DNA of 64,000 nt from an uncultured Bacteroidia bacterium (GTDB lineage: Bacteria; Bacteroidota; Bacteroidia; Bacteroidales; UBA932): assembly GCA_902789395.1 (NCBI GenBank), contig CADANY010000005.1, positions 176,417 to 240,416 on the forward strand. The letters run 5' to 3'. Below the pieces are notes generated by a model. That model ran no database searches and was not told where the DNA came from. It was given only the letters and a program-made list of their open reading frames with translations. Position numbers and translations under genes: made by a program. Of this stretch, positions 36,442 through 44,361 are shown piece by piece; position 1 is the stretch's first letter, and every line of letters starts with the position of its first letter.

Positions 36442-37148
36442 GCGGCAAGTTCCTCCAATGTTATCTTCTTTTCATACAAGGCCTTCCCGACGATGACCCT
36501 CGGAACGCCCGCTTCTTCCAGGGCCCGGATATCCGCGATGGACCCGATTCCGCCGCTGGCCGTAAAGGTCACTCCGGGAAAAGCGTCCATCAGCTCCCGG
36601 TAAAGGGGAACGTCGGCTCCGGTAAACATCCCGTCCCGGGCGATCTGCGTCACGATGGCCTCCCTCAGACCGGGCAGGAAAAGCCGGATCAGCCCGTCGA
36701 TCGGAAGTTCCGTCGTCTCTGTCCATCCCCGGGTTGCGACAGCCCTTCCCCGGACATCCGCTCCGAGGATAATCTTTTCAGGCCCGAACGAGACCAGCGC
36801 GTCACGGGCAAACGATGGGTTCCGGGCGGCGACGGTCCCGAGAATGACATGTCCGGCGCCGGAGGCAAAAACAGCCTCGAGATCCTCCGGGGTCTGGATT
36901 CCACCGCCCCATTCGACATCCAGGTCTCCTTTCTCCAAAAGTGATCGGAGAATGTCCAGATTCACAGGACGGCCCTCACGGGCACCGTCCAGATCGACGG
37001 CATGGATCCGTCTCAAACCGGCATCCGCGAAAAGGGAGGCCATTTCGGAGGGTGTCTCCGGATAGGTGCTCTGGCGGGAAAAATCACCCTGGGAGAGCCG
37101 TACGCAGCGGCCCCCGATAATATCAATGGCTGGGATAATCTGGATCAT
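36435..37148 (-). CDS. hisA: ProFAR isomerase
   Basis: This 237-residue TIM barrel performs the Amadori rearrangement before HisFH. Signatures are IIPAIDIIGGRCVRLSQGDF (catalytic Asp), VEWGGGIQTPEDLEAV, ILGADVRGR, and FTASGGIGSIADIRAL with VIVGKALYE. It overlaps hisH by 4 nt and hisF by 7 nt within the his operon. Confidence 0.98.
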   Translation of the reverse strand: MIQIIPAIDIIGGRCVRLSQGDFSRQSTYPETPSEMASLFADAGLRRIHAVDLDGAREGRPVNLDILRSLLEKGDLDVEWGGGIQTPEDLEAVFASGAGHVILGTVAARNPSFARDALVSFGPEKIILGADVRGRAVATRGWTETTELPIDGLIRLFLPGLREAIVTQIARDGMFTGADVPLYRELMDAFPGVTFTASGGIGSIADIRALEEAGVPRVIVGKALYEKKITLEELAAW

Positions 37149-37732
37149 AAGCTTAGGAAATTCCGCAGGATACGGGCTCCGGCGGGACCGCTTTTCTCAG
37201 GATGGAACTGCGTGCCGAAGAAATTGCCGCGGCATAGTGCGGCGCTGAAAGGAATTCCATGCTCCGTCCGTGCAATCGTGTCCGGACAGATATCGGCGTA
37301 ATAGGAATGGACATAATAGACATAGGTTCCTTCCTCCAATCCATCGAATAAAGGATTCTGCAGGGCAGAAAGGGTATTCCATCCCATGTGCGGAATCTTC
37401 AGGTCCCCGGAAGGCCGGAAACGGCGGACGGCCGTCCGGAAAATACCGAGGCCTTCCGCATTCCCCTCCTCCGTACGCTCGCAGAGGATCTGCATGCCGA
37501 CACAGATTCCGAGTACCGGCCGCTCGAGGGCCAGGATGATCCGGTCCAGTCCGGCACGGCGAAGGCTTTCCAGAGCCACCGAGGCATCCCCGACGCCGGG
37601 CAGGATGACCTTGTCCGCCGCCTTGAGCAGATCTTCCCGGGCAGTCAGGACAGGATCCCCGATCCCGCAGCGGCGGAGTGCATTCAGCACGGAACGCACA
37701 TTACCGGCTTCATATTCGACGACTGCGATCAT
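37145..37732 (-). CDS. hisH: imidazole glycerol phosphate synthase, glutamine amidotransferase subunit
   Basis: HisH releases ammonia from glutamine for HisF. The 195-residue class I amidotransferase has the catalytic Cys in VLGICVGMQILCERTEEG and the His-Glu pair in FGTQFHPEKSGPAG. VDALRR is replaced here by LNALRRCGI at the start. It overlaps hisB by 4 nt and hisA by 4 nt. Confidence 0.97.
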   Translation of the reverse strand: MIAVVEYEAGNVRSVLNALRRCGIGDPVLTAREDLLKAADKVILPGVGDASVALESLRRAGLDRIILALERPVLGICVGMQILCERTEEGNAEGLGIFRTAVRRFRPSGDLKIPHMGWNTLSALQNPLFDGLEEGTYVYYVHSYYADICPDTIARTEHGIPFSAALCRGNFFGTQFHPEKSGPAGARILRNFLSL

Positions 37733-38853
37733 AGGACCCCCTTGCTGCTCGGAATATCATCCCGGAAAGGATCCTGTCTGACGGCACAGCCAAGGGTCCT
37801 GGCGAACGCCTTGAAAACGGATTCGGCCAGGTGGTGGTTGTTCTCTCCGCGGGCTTTGATGTGGAGATTGCACCGGAGGGCCGTACAAAGGGACTGGAAG
37901 AAATGGCGGTACATTTCCGTCGGCGTATCTCCGACATATTCCCTCGAAAAAGGGACGTCCCAGCTGAAATCCGTCCGCCCGCCCAGGTCCATCAGCACAA
38001 GGGCGTCGCAATCGTCCATCGGAAGGGCGAACCCGTACCGCCGGATGCCCCGGCGCTCACCAAGTGCCTCCAAAAGGGTCTCTCCGAGGGTAATGGCGAT
38101 GTCCTCCATCGTATGATGCTCATCTATGTCGAGATCTCCGGCGGCCTCGACCTGCAGGGCGATTCCGCTGTGATGGGGAATCTGGTCCAGCATGTGGTCG
38201 AAAAAGCGGAGTCCGGTCGAGACGGACGAGTCCATCCGGCCGTCCAGGTCAACGGCGACACGGATCCGGGTCTCCCGGGTAATCCGTTCCCGTTCGGCAC
38301 GCCGGCCCCCCCGCCGGATATACTCGGCGATTTCGGTCCAGTCCGGCGTAACGAGAGCGCAGGAGAGGCCGGCCTCTTCAAGAAGCGGGGCGGCAACAGC
38401 CGGGTCGGCAAGCAGGATCGCCTTCGCCCCGAGATTCGCCGCCAACCGGACGTCCGTCAGCCGGTCGCCGATCACATAGCTCCCTGCGAGGTCCCACGTC
38501 CCGTCCATATAGGCTGTAAACATGCCGGTCCCGGGTTTCCGGTTCGGAGAGTTCTCCTCCGGCATAGAGGGATCTATTTTCTCTTCATCGAAGGAAACGC
38601 CCTCCCCTGAGAGGATCTCTTTCATCAGAGCATGACAGGGAAGGAAGGTTTCCATCGGAAAAACTTCGCTCCCGAGTCCATCCTGGTTGGAAGCCAGGAC
38701 CATACGGAAAGGCAGGGACCGCAAGGCCCTGAGCGCCCCGATGGCCCCGGGAACGAAGTGGAACTTATCCAAGCTGTCAATCTGCTCGTCGGCGGGTTCC
38801 CGGAGGATCGTCCCGTCGCGGTCGATGAATAGGATTCTATTGATTTCTTCCAT
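37729..38853 (-). CDS. hisB: bifunctional histidinol-phosphatase/imidazoleglycerol-phosphate dehydratase
   Basis: This 374-residue protein joins a HAD phosphatase (ILFIDRDGTILREPADEQ at the N-terminus, PNRKPGTGMF) to IGP dehydratase (residues about 185-374). The dehydratase manganese motifs are DEHHTMED and NNHHLAES, with DHMLDQIPHHSG. The ATG at 38853 is used because it precedes the HAD motif directly. Longer readings from upstream would lie inside hisDC. It overlaps the end of hisDC by 17 nt. Confidence 0.95.
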   Translation of the reverse strand: MEEINRILFIDRDGTILREPADEQIDSLDKFHFVPGAIGALRALRSLPFRMVLASNQDGLGSEVFPMETFLPCHALMKEILSGEGVSFDEEKIDPSMPEENSPNRKPGTGMFTAYMDGTWDLAGSYVIGDRLTDVRLAANLGAKAILLADPAVAAPLLEEAGLSCALVTPDWTEIAEYIRRGGRRAERERITRETRIRVAVDLDGRMDSSVSTGLRFFDHMLDQIPHHSGIALQVEAAGDLDIDEHHTMEDIAITLGETLLEALGERRGIRRYGFALPMDDCDALVLMDLGGRTDFSWDVPFSREYVGDTPTEMYRHFFQSLCTALRCNLHIKARGENNHHLAESVFKAFARTLGCAVRQDPFRDDIPSSKGVL

Positions 38854-41302
38854 ATGCAGTGAGAGATTGGATGATTTTTTCATTTTCTTCCGGGGTGCCG
38901 ACAGTAAGCCGGAGGGCCGGACCGCAGCCCCGGGTCGCAGAACGGTCCCGGACGATAATCCCGTCCGAGAGAAGATGGGCATAAAGGCCCTTGGGATCAG
39001 GGGTTCGGATCAGCAGGAAATTCGCATCGCTCGGGAAGATTTCCGTAATGAAAGGAAACTCCCTGAGTCGTCCTGCAAGACGCTTGCGTTCGCTTCGGAT
39101 CCGGTCGATCTCTTCCCGCGTGCGCTGCGGGTCCATCCGCTGCAGGGCCAGGGCAAGGGTATCGGTCCCTATATTATAAGGGTAACGGACACGGTCGAAA
39201 AGCGTAATGATCCAGGGCGCCGCCAGGGTAATTCCGATCCGGAGTCCCGCCAGCCCCCAGGCCTTCGAGAGGGTCTGAAGAACGATCAGGTTCTGATACT
39301 CTTCAAGAAGCGAAATAAGGGAACCTTTTTCAGAAAAGTCTGCATACGCCTCGTCAAGGATGACCATCCCGGAGAACCGGTCCAGCAGTTGCCGGATATC
39401 CGCCTCGGGGAAGGCATTTGCCGTCGGATTGTTCGGAGAGCAGATAAAGAGGATCTTCGAGTTCTCGTCTGCCGCCGCGAGAATCCGCTCGACGGGCAGG
39501 GAAAAGTCGGGATTGAGCTGGATCTGCCGGGCCTCGACATCGTTTGTATCAGCCGCTACGCGGTACATTCCGTAACTCGGGGCAATCATCAGGGCATTGT
39601 CAACGCCCGGACGGCAGAATACCCGATAGCATAAGTCGATTGATTCGTCGCTGCCGTTTCCGAGGAAGACACGCTCCGCAGGGACGCCCTTCAGGGAAGC
39701 GATCTGCCTGAGCAGGCTGCTTCTGAGCGTCCGGGCGGGATAGCGGTTCATACCGTCTTTCCCGAAGGGATTTTCATTGGCATCAAGCAGAATGCCGAGT
39801 TCGCCCTGATACTCATCGCGGGCCGTCGAATAGGGTTCGAGATTCCGGATATTCTCCCGGACGAGAGAGAGGGACGCCGCTTCCGGGAAAGGGGTATCGG
39901 CCCCCGAACCGTCTCCGCTCCGCTCCGACCCCTCCCAGGCTGAGCCTGGGCCCCTCCCTCTTACATGGCCGAGGGTGGCCATGGGTTCCGAGTCCTCCAC
40001 CTCGCCCCGGCACTCTGCCGGGCAATCATCCAGGCGGATGCGGACGGCCTCAGCATGGGCATCCAGTCCCTCGGCCCGGGCCATCTCGATGATTGTCCCT
40101 CCGATTCGGGACAAACCGTCCTGCGTAATCGACTGATAAGTAATCGCGTGCATAAACTGCTCAACTCCGAGCCCGCTCCATGCCGTCGCAAGACCCAGCG
40201 TCGGCAGCGTATGGTTCGTCCCACTGGCATAATCGCCCGCACTCTCCGGCGTATAAGCTCCGAGAAAAACACTCCCTGCCGCTGTAATCCGCTCCGCAAG
40301 TTCCTCGGGATTCCTGACGGACAAGATCAAATGCTCCGGAGCATAAAGGTTGGCGAAATCAATCCGGTCCTCCGGATCCGCCAGTACGATAATCCGGCTC
40401 TCGGAAAGGGCGGAATCGACGATTCCCTCCCGGGGAAGAAGGGCTTTCTGACGCTCCACTTCCGCAAGGACCCGTTCAGCCAAGCCTTGATCAGGACAGA
40501 CCAGAAAGACTTGACTGTCAGGACCATGTTCAGCCTGTGAGAGAAGATCGGCCGCGATAAAACGAGGATCGGCCTCGCCGTCAGAAAGGACCATCACCTC
40601 AGACGGTCCGGCCGGCATGTCGATCGCAATCCCCTCACGGGCGATCTGCTGCTTGGCTCCAAGCACATAACGGTTCCCCGGTCCGAATACCTTGTCCACC
40701 TTTCCGATGGACCCGGTCCCATAAGCCATCGCTGCGACAGCCTGCGCTCCCCCGATCTTATAGACCGTCCCGATGCCGCAGAGGCGGGCAGCATAGAGGA
40801 GGGCCGGAGCAATCTTTCCGTCTTTTCCGGGGGGCGTACACAGCACTCGTTCCGGGCAACCGGCGATTGCAGCGGGTATTCCGAGCATCAGCACCGTCGA
40901 GAAAAGAGGCGCCGTACCTCCCGGGATATATAGCCCCACGCGCCGGATCGGGAGAAAACGGCGACGGCACACGATACCTGCCCCGTCATCCCAGACCGTA
41001 TCCTTCGGAAGTTCGGATTCATGGAAAGTCCGGATCCGGTCATACGCTGTCCGGATGGCGTCCTTCAAAGCATCGGGGACCGCGGACTCCGCTTCCCGGA
41101 ATTCCGCTTCCGAAACCGTCAGGGAGGCCGGCAGTACACCCTCGACGGAAAGGATTATCTCCGCAAGCGCCGGATCTCCCCCGTCACGGATACGTCCCAG
41201 AATCTCCCGGACCCGCTCTTCGACAGCGGTGTCCTCCCGGGAAACCCTCCGGACCAGTGCGGTCCATTCGGATCGTTTCGGCTCTATATAGATATTCATC
41301 AT
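38837..41302 (-). CDS. hisDC: histidinol dehydrogenase-histidinol-phosphate aminotransferase fusion
   Basis: One 821-residue frame encodes two enzymes. Residues about 1-415 are HisD: RRVGLYIPGGTAPLFSTVLM, IYKIGGAQAVAAMAYGTGSI, DMPAGPSEVMVLSD, SQAEHGPDSQVFLV, and NHTLPTLGLATAWSGLGVEQFMH (Zn/catalytic regions). Residues about 465-821 are HisC, a PLP aminotransferase (DEYQGELGILLDANENPFG, ICSPNNPTANAF, LDEAYADFSEKG, and the lysine in TLSKAWGLAGLRIG). The linker, residues about 428-452, is Gly/Ser/Pro-rich (GRGPGSAWEGSERSGDGSG) and is encoded by a palindromic GC-rich repeat. The ATG at 41302 lies 1 nt past the hisG stop; a TTG at 41311 is less likely. The fusion is rare, and the genes are usually separate. 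Confidence 0.93.
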   Translation of the reverse strand: MMNIYIEPKRSEWTALVRRVSREDTAVEERVREILGRIRDGGDPALAEIILSVEGVLPASLTVSEAEFREAESAVPDALKDAIRTAYDRIRTFHESELPKDTVWDDGAGIVCRRRFLPIRRVGLYIPGGTAPLFSTVLMLGIPAAIAGCPERVLCTPPGKDGKIAPALLYAARLCGIGTVYKIGGAQAVAAMAYGTGSIGKVDKVFGPGNRYVLGAKQQIAREGIAIDMPAGPSEVMVLSDGEADPRFIAADLLSQAEHGPDSQVFLVCPDQGLAERVLAEVERQKALLPREGIVDSALSESRIIVLADPEDRIDFANLYAPEHLILSVRNPEELAERITAAGSVFLGAYTPESAGDYASGTNHTLPTLGLATAWSGLGVEQFMHAITYQSITQDGLSRIGGTIIEMARAEGLDAHAEAVRIRLDDCPAECRGEVEDSEPMATLGHVRGRGPGSAWEGSERSGDGSGADTPFPEAASLSLVRENIRNLEPYSTARDEYQGELGILLDANENPFGKDGMNRYPARTLRSSLLRQIASLKGVPAERVFLGNGSDESIDLCYRVFCRPGVDNALMIAPSYGMYRVAADTNDVEARQIQLNPDFSLPVERILAAADENSKILFICSPNNPTANAFPEADIRQLLDRFSGMVILDEAYADFSEKGSLISLLEEYQNLIVLQTLSKAWGLAGLRIGITLAAPWIITLFDRVRYPYNIGTDTLALALQRMDPQRTREEIDRIRSERKRLAGRLREFPFITEIFPSDANFLLIRTPDPKGLYAHLLSDGIIVRDRSATRGCGPALRLTVGTPEENEKIIQSLTAYGRNQ
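39906..39960. repeat. REP-like GC-rich palindrome inside hisDC
   Basis: A perfect palindrome CCCAGGCT-G-AGCCTGGG (39934-39950) is flanked by CCCCTCCC-type runs and by tandem CCGCTCCGCT. It falls exactly in the inter-domain linker of HisD-HisC. Composition differs from the coding DNA around it. Whether copies exist elsewhere in the genome cannot be seen here. Confidence 0.5.
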
Positions 41303-41303
41303 A

Positions 41304-42167
41304 TCAGTCAATCACCTTATCCACATTCAAAATCAGGATTCCTTCGGCGCCGATCGCCTTAAGCCGCTCCACCGTCTCCCAGAGGGACTTCTCGGAAACA
41401 ACGGAATGGACTGAACTCCATCCGTGGGCGGCAAGGGGCATGACCGTCGGGCTCCGCATGGACGGGAGCAAGGCAAACGCCTCGGAAAGGCGGTCGTTGG
41501 GGATATTCATCAGGATATATTTCTTGCCCCGGCTCTCGCCGATGGCATCGAAGCGGAAAAGGATCGAGTCCAGCAGGGACTTCTTCCCGGCCGGGAGATC
41601 TTTCCTCACAATCAGGACCGCCTCGCTCTCCAGCACGATTTCGACCTCCCGGAGCCCATTGGAGACCAGCGTTCCTCCGGAGGAAACGACATCGAAAATC
41701 GCATCCGCGATTCCGGCTGCCGGTGCAATCTCGACGGACCCCTTGATGACGCGGATCTCGGCACTGATGCCCCGACGGGAAAGGAATCCTTGCAGGACGG
41801 AAGGATAGGAAGTGGCGATAGATTTCCCCTGGAACCAGTCAAGCCCGGTATAATCCACGGCTTTCGGGATCGCGAGAGAGATGCGGCACTTGCCGAATCC
41901 CAGTTTCCTGAGGATTTCTACCTGCGCGCCGGTCTCGGCAACTTCGTTGAAACCGACGATCCCGATATCCGCAGCACCGTCCTCAACGACACCCGGAATA
42001 TCGTCATCCCTGAGATAGAGCACTTCCAGCGGGAAATCCGCGGCTTTGCCGAGAAACTTTCTTTTTGCATCATCGACGTCGATCCCGGCGTCTTTGAGAA
42101 GCCTCAGGCTGTCCTCATTCAGCCTGCCTTTCGATTGGATTGCCAATCGGATTGTTTTATTGTCCAT
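41304..42167 (-). CDS. hisG: ATP phosphoribosyltransferase, long form
   Basis: HisG commits ATP and PRPP to histidine synthesis and is feedback-inhibited by histidine. The 287-residue protein is the long (hexameric, HisZ-independent) form. The catalytic domain shows RLAIQSKGRLNEDSLRLLKDAG, DIGIVGFNEV and the PRPP loop region GIADAIFDVVSSGGTLVSNGL. The C-terminal ACT-like regulatory domain begins near residue 215 (SPTVMPLAAHGWSSVHSVV). It is the first structural gene of the operon and lies behind an attenuator. Confidence 0.98.
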   Translation of the reverse strand: MDNKTIRLAIQSKGRLNEDSLRLLKDAGIDVDDAKRKFLGKAADFPLEVLYLRDDDIPGVVEDGAADIGIVGFNEVAETGAQVEILRKLGFGKCRISLAIPKAVDYTGLDWFQGKSIATSYPSVLQGFLSRRGISAEIRVIKGSVEIAPAAGIADAIFDVVSSGGTLVSNGLREVEIVLESEAVLIVRKDLPAGKKSLLDSILFRFDAIGESRGKKYILMNIPNDRLSEAFALLPSMRSPTVMPLAAHGWSSVHSVVSEKSLWETVERLKAIGAEGILILNVDKVID

Positions 42168-42252
42168 GTTCGTTTATACATAATATGGTTGATAATCAAG
42201 GAACCGGCAGTGGGGAGATACCGGAGAAGACTCTGCAGAGGACGGGGAATCC

Positions 42253-42287
42253 AAAAAGGGAGACTTACCACCTCTGGCAAGCCTCCC
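42253..42287 (-). terminator. his operon attenuator (leader terminator)
   Basis: Minus strand: GGGAGGCTTGCC (42287-42276), a 6-nt loop, GGTAAGTCTCCC (42269-42258), then TTTTT (42257-42253). The stem is 12 bp with two G-U pairs. Its left arm can instead pair with GGTAAGT at the leader peptide stop (42321-42315), giving an antiterminator. It lies about 85 nt before hisG. Confidence 0.85.
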
Positions 42288-42316
42288 GTATATCTCGAAT
42301 CTTCTTATACCGTCAC

Positions 42317-42370
42317 TTACCAGATCTGGGAGATCTGGTGATGGTGGCGATATGAACGCTTGACTGTCAT
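42317..42370 (-). CDS. hisL: his leader peptide (attenuation)
   Basis: The minus strand from the ATG at 42370 reads MTVKRSYRHHHQISQIW and stops (TAA 42319-42317). Three consecutive His codons (42346-42338) are the sensor. A palindrome CCAGATCT-CCC-AGATCTGG (42338-42320) covers the codons after them and forms the 1:2 hairpin. Ribosome stalling at the His codons would block that hairpin and free GGTAAGT (42321-42315) to pair with GCTTGCC of the terminator stem, so hisG would be transcribed when histidyl-tRNA is scarce. The ATG lies only a few nt from the predicted transcription start, so the peptide is nearly leaderless. Confidence 0.88.
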   Translation of the reverse strand: MTVKRSYRHHHQISQIW

Positions 42371-42377
42371 GTTACCG

Positions 42378-42408
42378 CAAAGGTAATGATAATTATTAAA
42401 AAAGCAAT
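42378..42408 (-). promoter_or_regulatory. promoter of the his operon
   Basis: Minus strand: ATTG (42408-42405, three of four matches to TTTG), 19 nt, then TACCTTTG (42385-42378). The predicted start is near 42372, directly before the leader peptide. Confidence 0.7.
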
Positions 42409-42418
42409 AGTTATAGGG

Positions 42419-43504
42419 CTACTGCAGATAACGCTCAACAGCTTTAACAATATCTTCGCCACGGAGATCGCGGCGGAGAATCTCTCCGTCAGGACTGAAG
42501 AGGATAATGTTCGGAAGTTCATAAATACCATAGGTCCTGGCTCCCGGGGTTCCGTCATGGAGACAGGTCCAGGGAAGATCCAGTTTCCCTGCCATGGCCT
42601 TTGTGTTTTCAGGAAGATCCCAGGCACCGATGCCGAGAACCATCAGATGGTCCCCTTCGAAACGGTCATAGACCTGACGGACATAGGACATCATCGCAAG
42701 GCTGGGACGGCTCCAGCTGGACCAGAAATCAACGAGGACGAACTTGCCTTTCCCGACATAGTCGGAAAGATGGATTTCCTTATCTCCGTCCTGGATTGTA
42801 AAGTCCTTGAAATGCATTCCTTCTTCCGTATTCATCAGGGCATTGACATTATTCTTCACCTCCTGGACAAGACCGGTCTCGAGGACGGCGGGAGCGAGCG
42901 TCGAAATCAGGGAATCCAGCTGCTGGTTGGGAATCCGGCCCCGGAGTTTGACAACGGCGTCAGCACCGATATAATTATCCTTTTCTTCCTTTGCGCGACG
43001 GAGATACTCGTCGACAACGAGTTTCTGGAAAGCAACCGATTCGGCGGCGATAAGGGAGTCACGCTTTTCTGCGGGCATAGACTCGTCGGCACGAAGGGAC
43101 TGGACTTTCTTCGAGAAATCCGAAGCGGATCTCATCTCGAAATCCTTGTTGACCTGCATCCGGTCGTTGACCGAACCGGGCTTGTCGGAGGTCAGTTTCG
43201 GTCTCCTTTCCCTCAGGTCGATCGTCAGGGAGGTTCCGTCAGGAACGAACTGAGTGCTCAGGGTACCGACAGAAACTGTTCCCGCGACAGCCGGATTTGA
43301 AGGGACTGAAAAGGATACGGTATGATTGACGGCGGCAACCGTCGTATCCAGGCTGAAATCACTGATGGCAATCCGTGCGGACTCCTTCCCTTCCGGAAGA
43401 AGGACCTGCAATTGCGTCTTCGAAAGACGGGAGCATCCGGCCGCGGCCAGAAGCAGGCTGACGGCAGCGCATACGGAAAAGATCTTGAAAAATCTGTTCT
43501 TCAT
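42419..43504 (-). CDS. TlpA-like thioredoxin-fold lipoprotein without redox cysteines
   Basis: This 361-residue envelope lipoprotein (MKNRFFKIFSVCAAVSLLLAAAGCSR, start 43504) has an N-terminal DUF4369-like beta domain and a helical middle. The C-terminal thioredoxin fold is like TlpA/ResA (KFVLVDFWSSWSRPSLAMM, VLGIGAWDLPENTKAMAGKL, cis-Pro in YELPNIILF). In active members the motif is WCxxC-like; here both cysteines are Ser (WSRPS). Disulfide chemistry is therefore unlikely, and a binding or structural role is more probable. A -7 element TATCTTTG lies at 43543-43536. It is followed by the his promoter on the same strand. Confidence 0.85.
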   Translation of the reverse strand: MKNRFFKIFSVCAAVSLLLAAAGCSRLSKTQLQVLLPEGKESARIAISDFSLDTTVAAVNHTVSFSVPSNPAVAGTVSVGTLSTQFVPDGTSLTIDLRERRPKLTSDKPGSVNDRMQVNKDFEMRSASDFSKKVQSLRADESMPAEKRDSLIAAESVAFQKLVVDEYLRRAKEEKDNYIGADAVVKLRGRIPNQQLDSLISTLAPAVLETGLVQEVKNNVNALMNTEEGMHFKDFTIQDGDKEIHLSDYVGKGKFVLVDFWSSWSRPSLAMMSYVRQVYDRFEGDHLMVLGIGAWDLPENTKAMAGKLDLPWTCLHDGTPGARTYGIYELPNIILFSPDGEILRRDLRGEDIVKAVERYLQ

Positions 43505-43585
43505 AATAAGTAATCTTCTTGATTCCAAAAACATGCAAAGATAAGCATTTTTTCCGAGTATTGTTCCCGGAGTCGCATGGCATCG

Positions 43586-44200
43586 CTAAAGAACCGGCAG
43601 GATCAGGGCGGCCAGGTCCGTTCCCGGCTCGTACCAGAGCGCTTTCAGCCCGTTGCCAGCGGCCGCCTCGACATTCGTTTTCGAATCGTCGATATAAAGA
43701 ATCTCTTCCGGTGGCAGGCCGATCTGACGGATGGCCTCCTGGAAAATCGCGGCTCCCGGTTTCATCATATGCATCTCGAAGGAAAGGAATTCTTTGCGGA
43801 TCCTGTTCCGCCAGTCGAATCCGTTCTCTTCGAAATACCGGTGGGTGATATCCATCGCAATCGGATTGTTGTTGGAGAGAAAATACAGCGGATACTTCTG
43901 CGAAAGGGATTCGAGAAGATCCGTCTTTTCCTTGGGAACGCCTGTAATAAAGGTCTGCAGGCAGCGGACGACGTCCTCGGGCCGGGTCCCTTCCCGGGAC
44001 TCTTTGACAATCGCCTCGCAGAACTCCCGCTCCGTCCGGACGCCTCTTTCCATCTCACCGAAAATCCCTTTTTGCTCGGAAAGGCCGAGCATTTCTTCCA
44101 TCCGGGTATAGCCGATTTCTTCCCGGAACGTGCGAAGGCATAAAGCGGCATCCAGATCGGCAAGAACGCCCCCGATATCAAAAACTATGGCCTTGATCAT
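43586..44200 (-). CDS. HAD-family hydrolase
   Basis: This 204-residue cytoplasmic protein is a haloacid dehalogenase-like phosphatase with a helical cap (subclass I). Motif I is AIVFDIGGVLADLD, motif II LYFLSNNNP, motif III Lys in MMKPGAAIF, and motif IV ILYIDDSKTNVEAA. It resembles the YihX group that dephosphorylates sugar phosphates; the substrate is unknown. A promoter lies at 44244-44273. Confidence 0.88.
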   Translation of the reverse strand: MIKAIVFDIGGVLADLDAALCLRTFREEIGYTRMEEMLGLSEQKGIFGEMERGVRTEREFCEAIVKESREGTRPEDVVRCLQTFITGVPKEKTDLLESLSQKYPLYFLSNNNPIAMDITHRYFEENGFDWRNRIRKEFLSFEMHMMKPGAAIFQEAIRQIGLPPEEILYIDDSKTNVEAAAGNGLKALWYEPGTDLAALILPVL

Positions 44201-44243
44201 TTTATATTATAGATAATTATCAAATACAACGGCAATTGCCGCA

Positions 44244-44273
44244 CAAATTTAATCATTATTCTCCATATACAAA
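44244..44273 (-). promoter_or_regulatory. promoter of the HAD hydrolase gene
   Basis: Minus strand: TTTG (44273-44270), 18 nt, then TAAATTTG (44251-44244). A perfect palindrome CGGCAATTGCCG (44230-44241) lies at the predicted transcription start. Confidence 0.55.
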
Positions 44274-44319
44274 AGAAGAGAAAACCATAAAGGATAGAGG
44301 ATTAGTCCACAGATTTTTT

Positions 44320-44327
44320 TATATTTG
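44320..44327 (+). promoter_or_regulatory. -7 element of the YpfJ-type peptidase gene
   Basis: TATATTTG matches TAnnTTTG, 35 nt before the ATG at 44362. No TTTG is seen at the -33 distance. Confidence 0.4.
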
Positions 44328-44361
44328 TAGTCTTGAATAAGATTTAATAAAAGCATCAGTT

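Noticed and set aside
43586..44200. HAD protein considered catalytically dead because motif I reads DIGGVL rather than DxDGT.
   Set aside because: DxGG variants are common in this HAD subfamily, so activity cannot be excluded.
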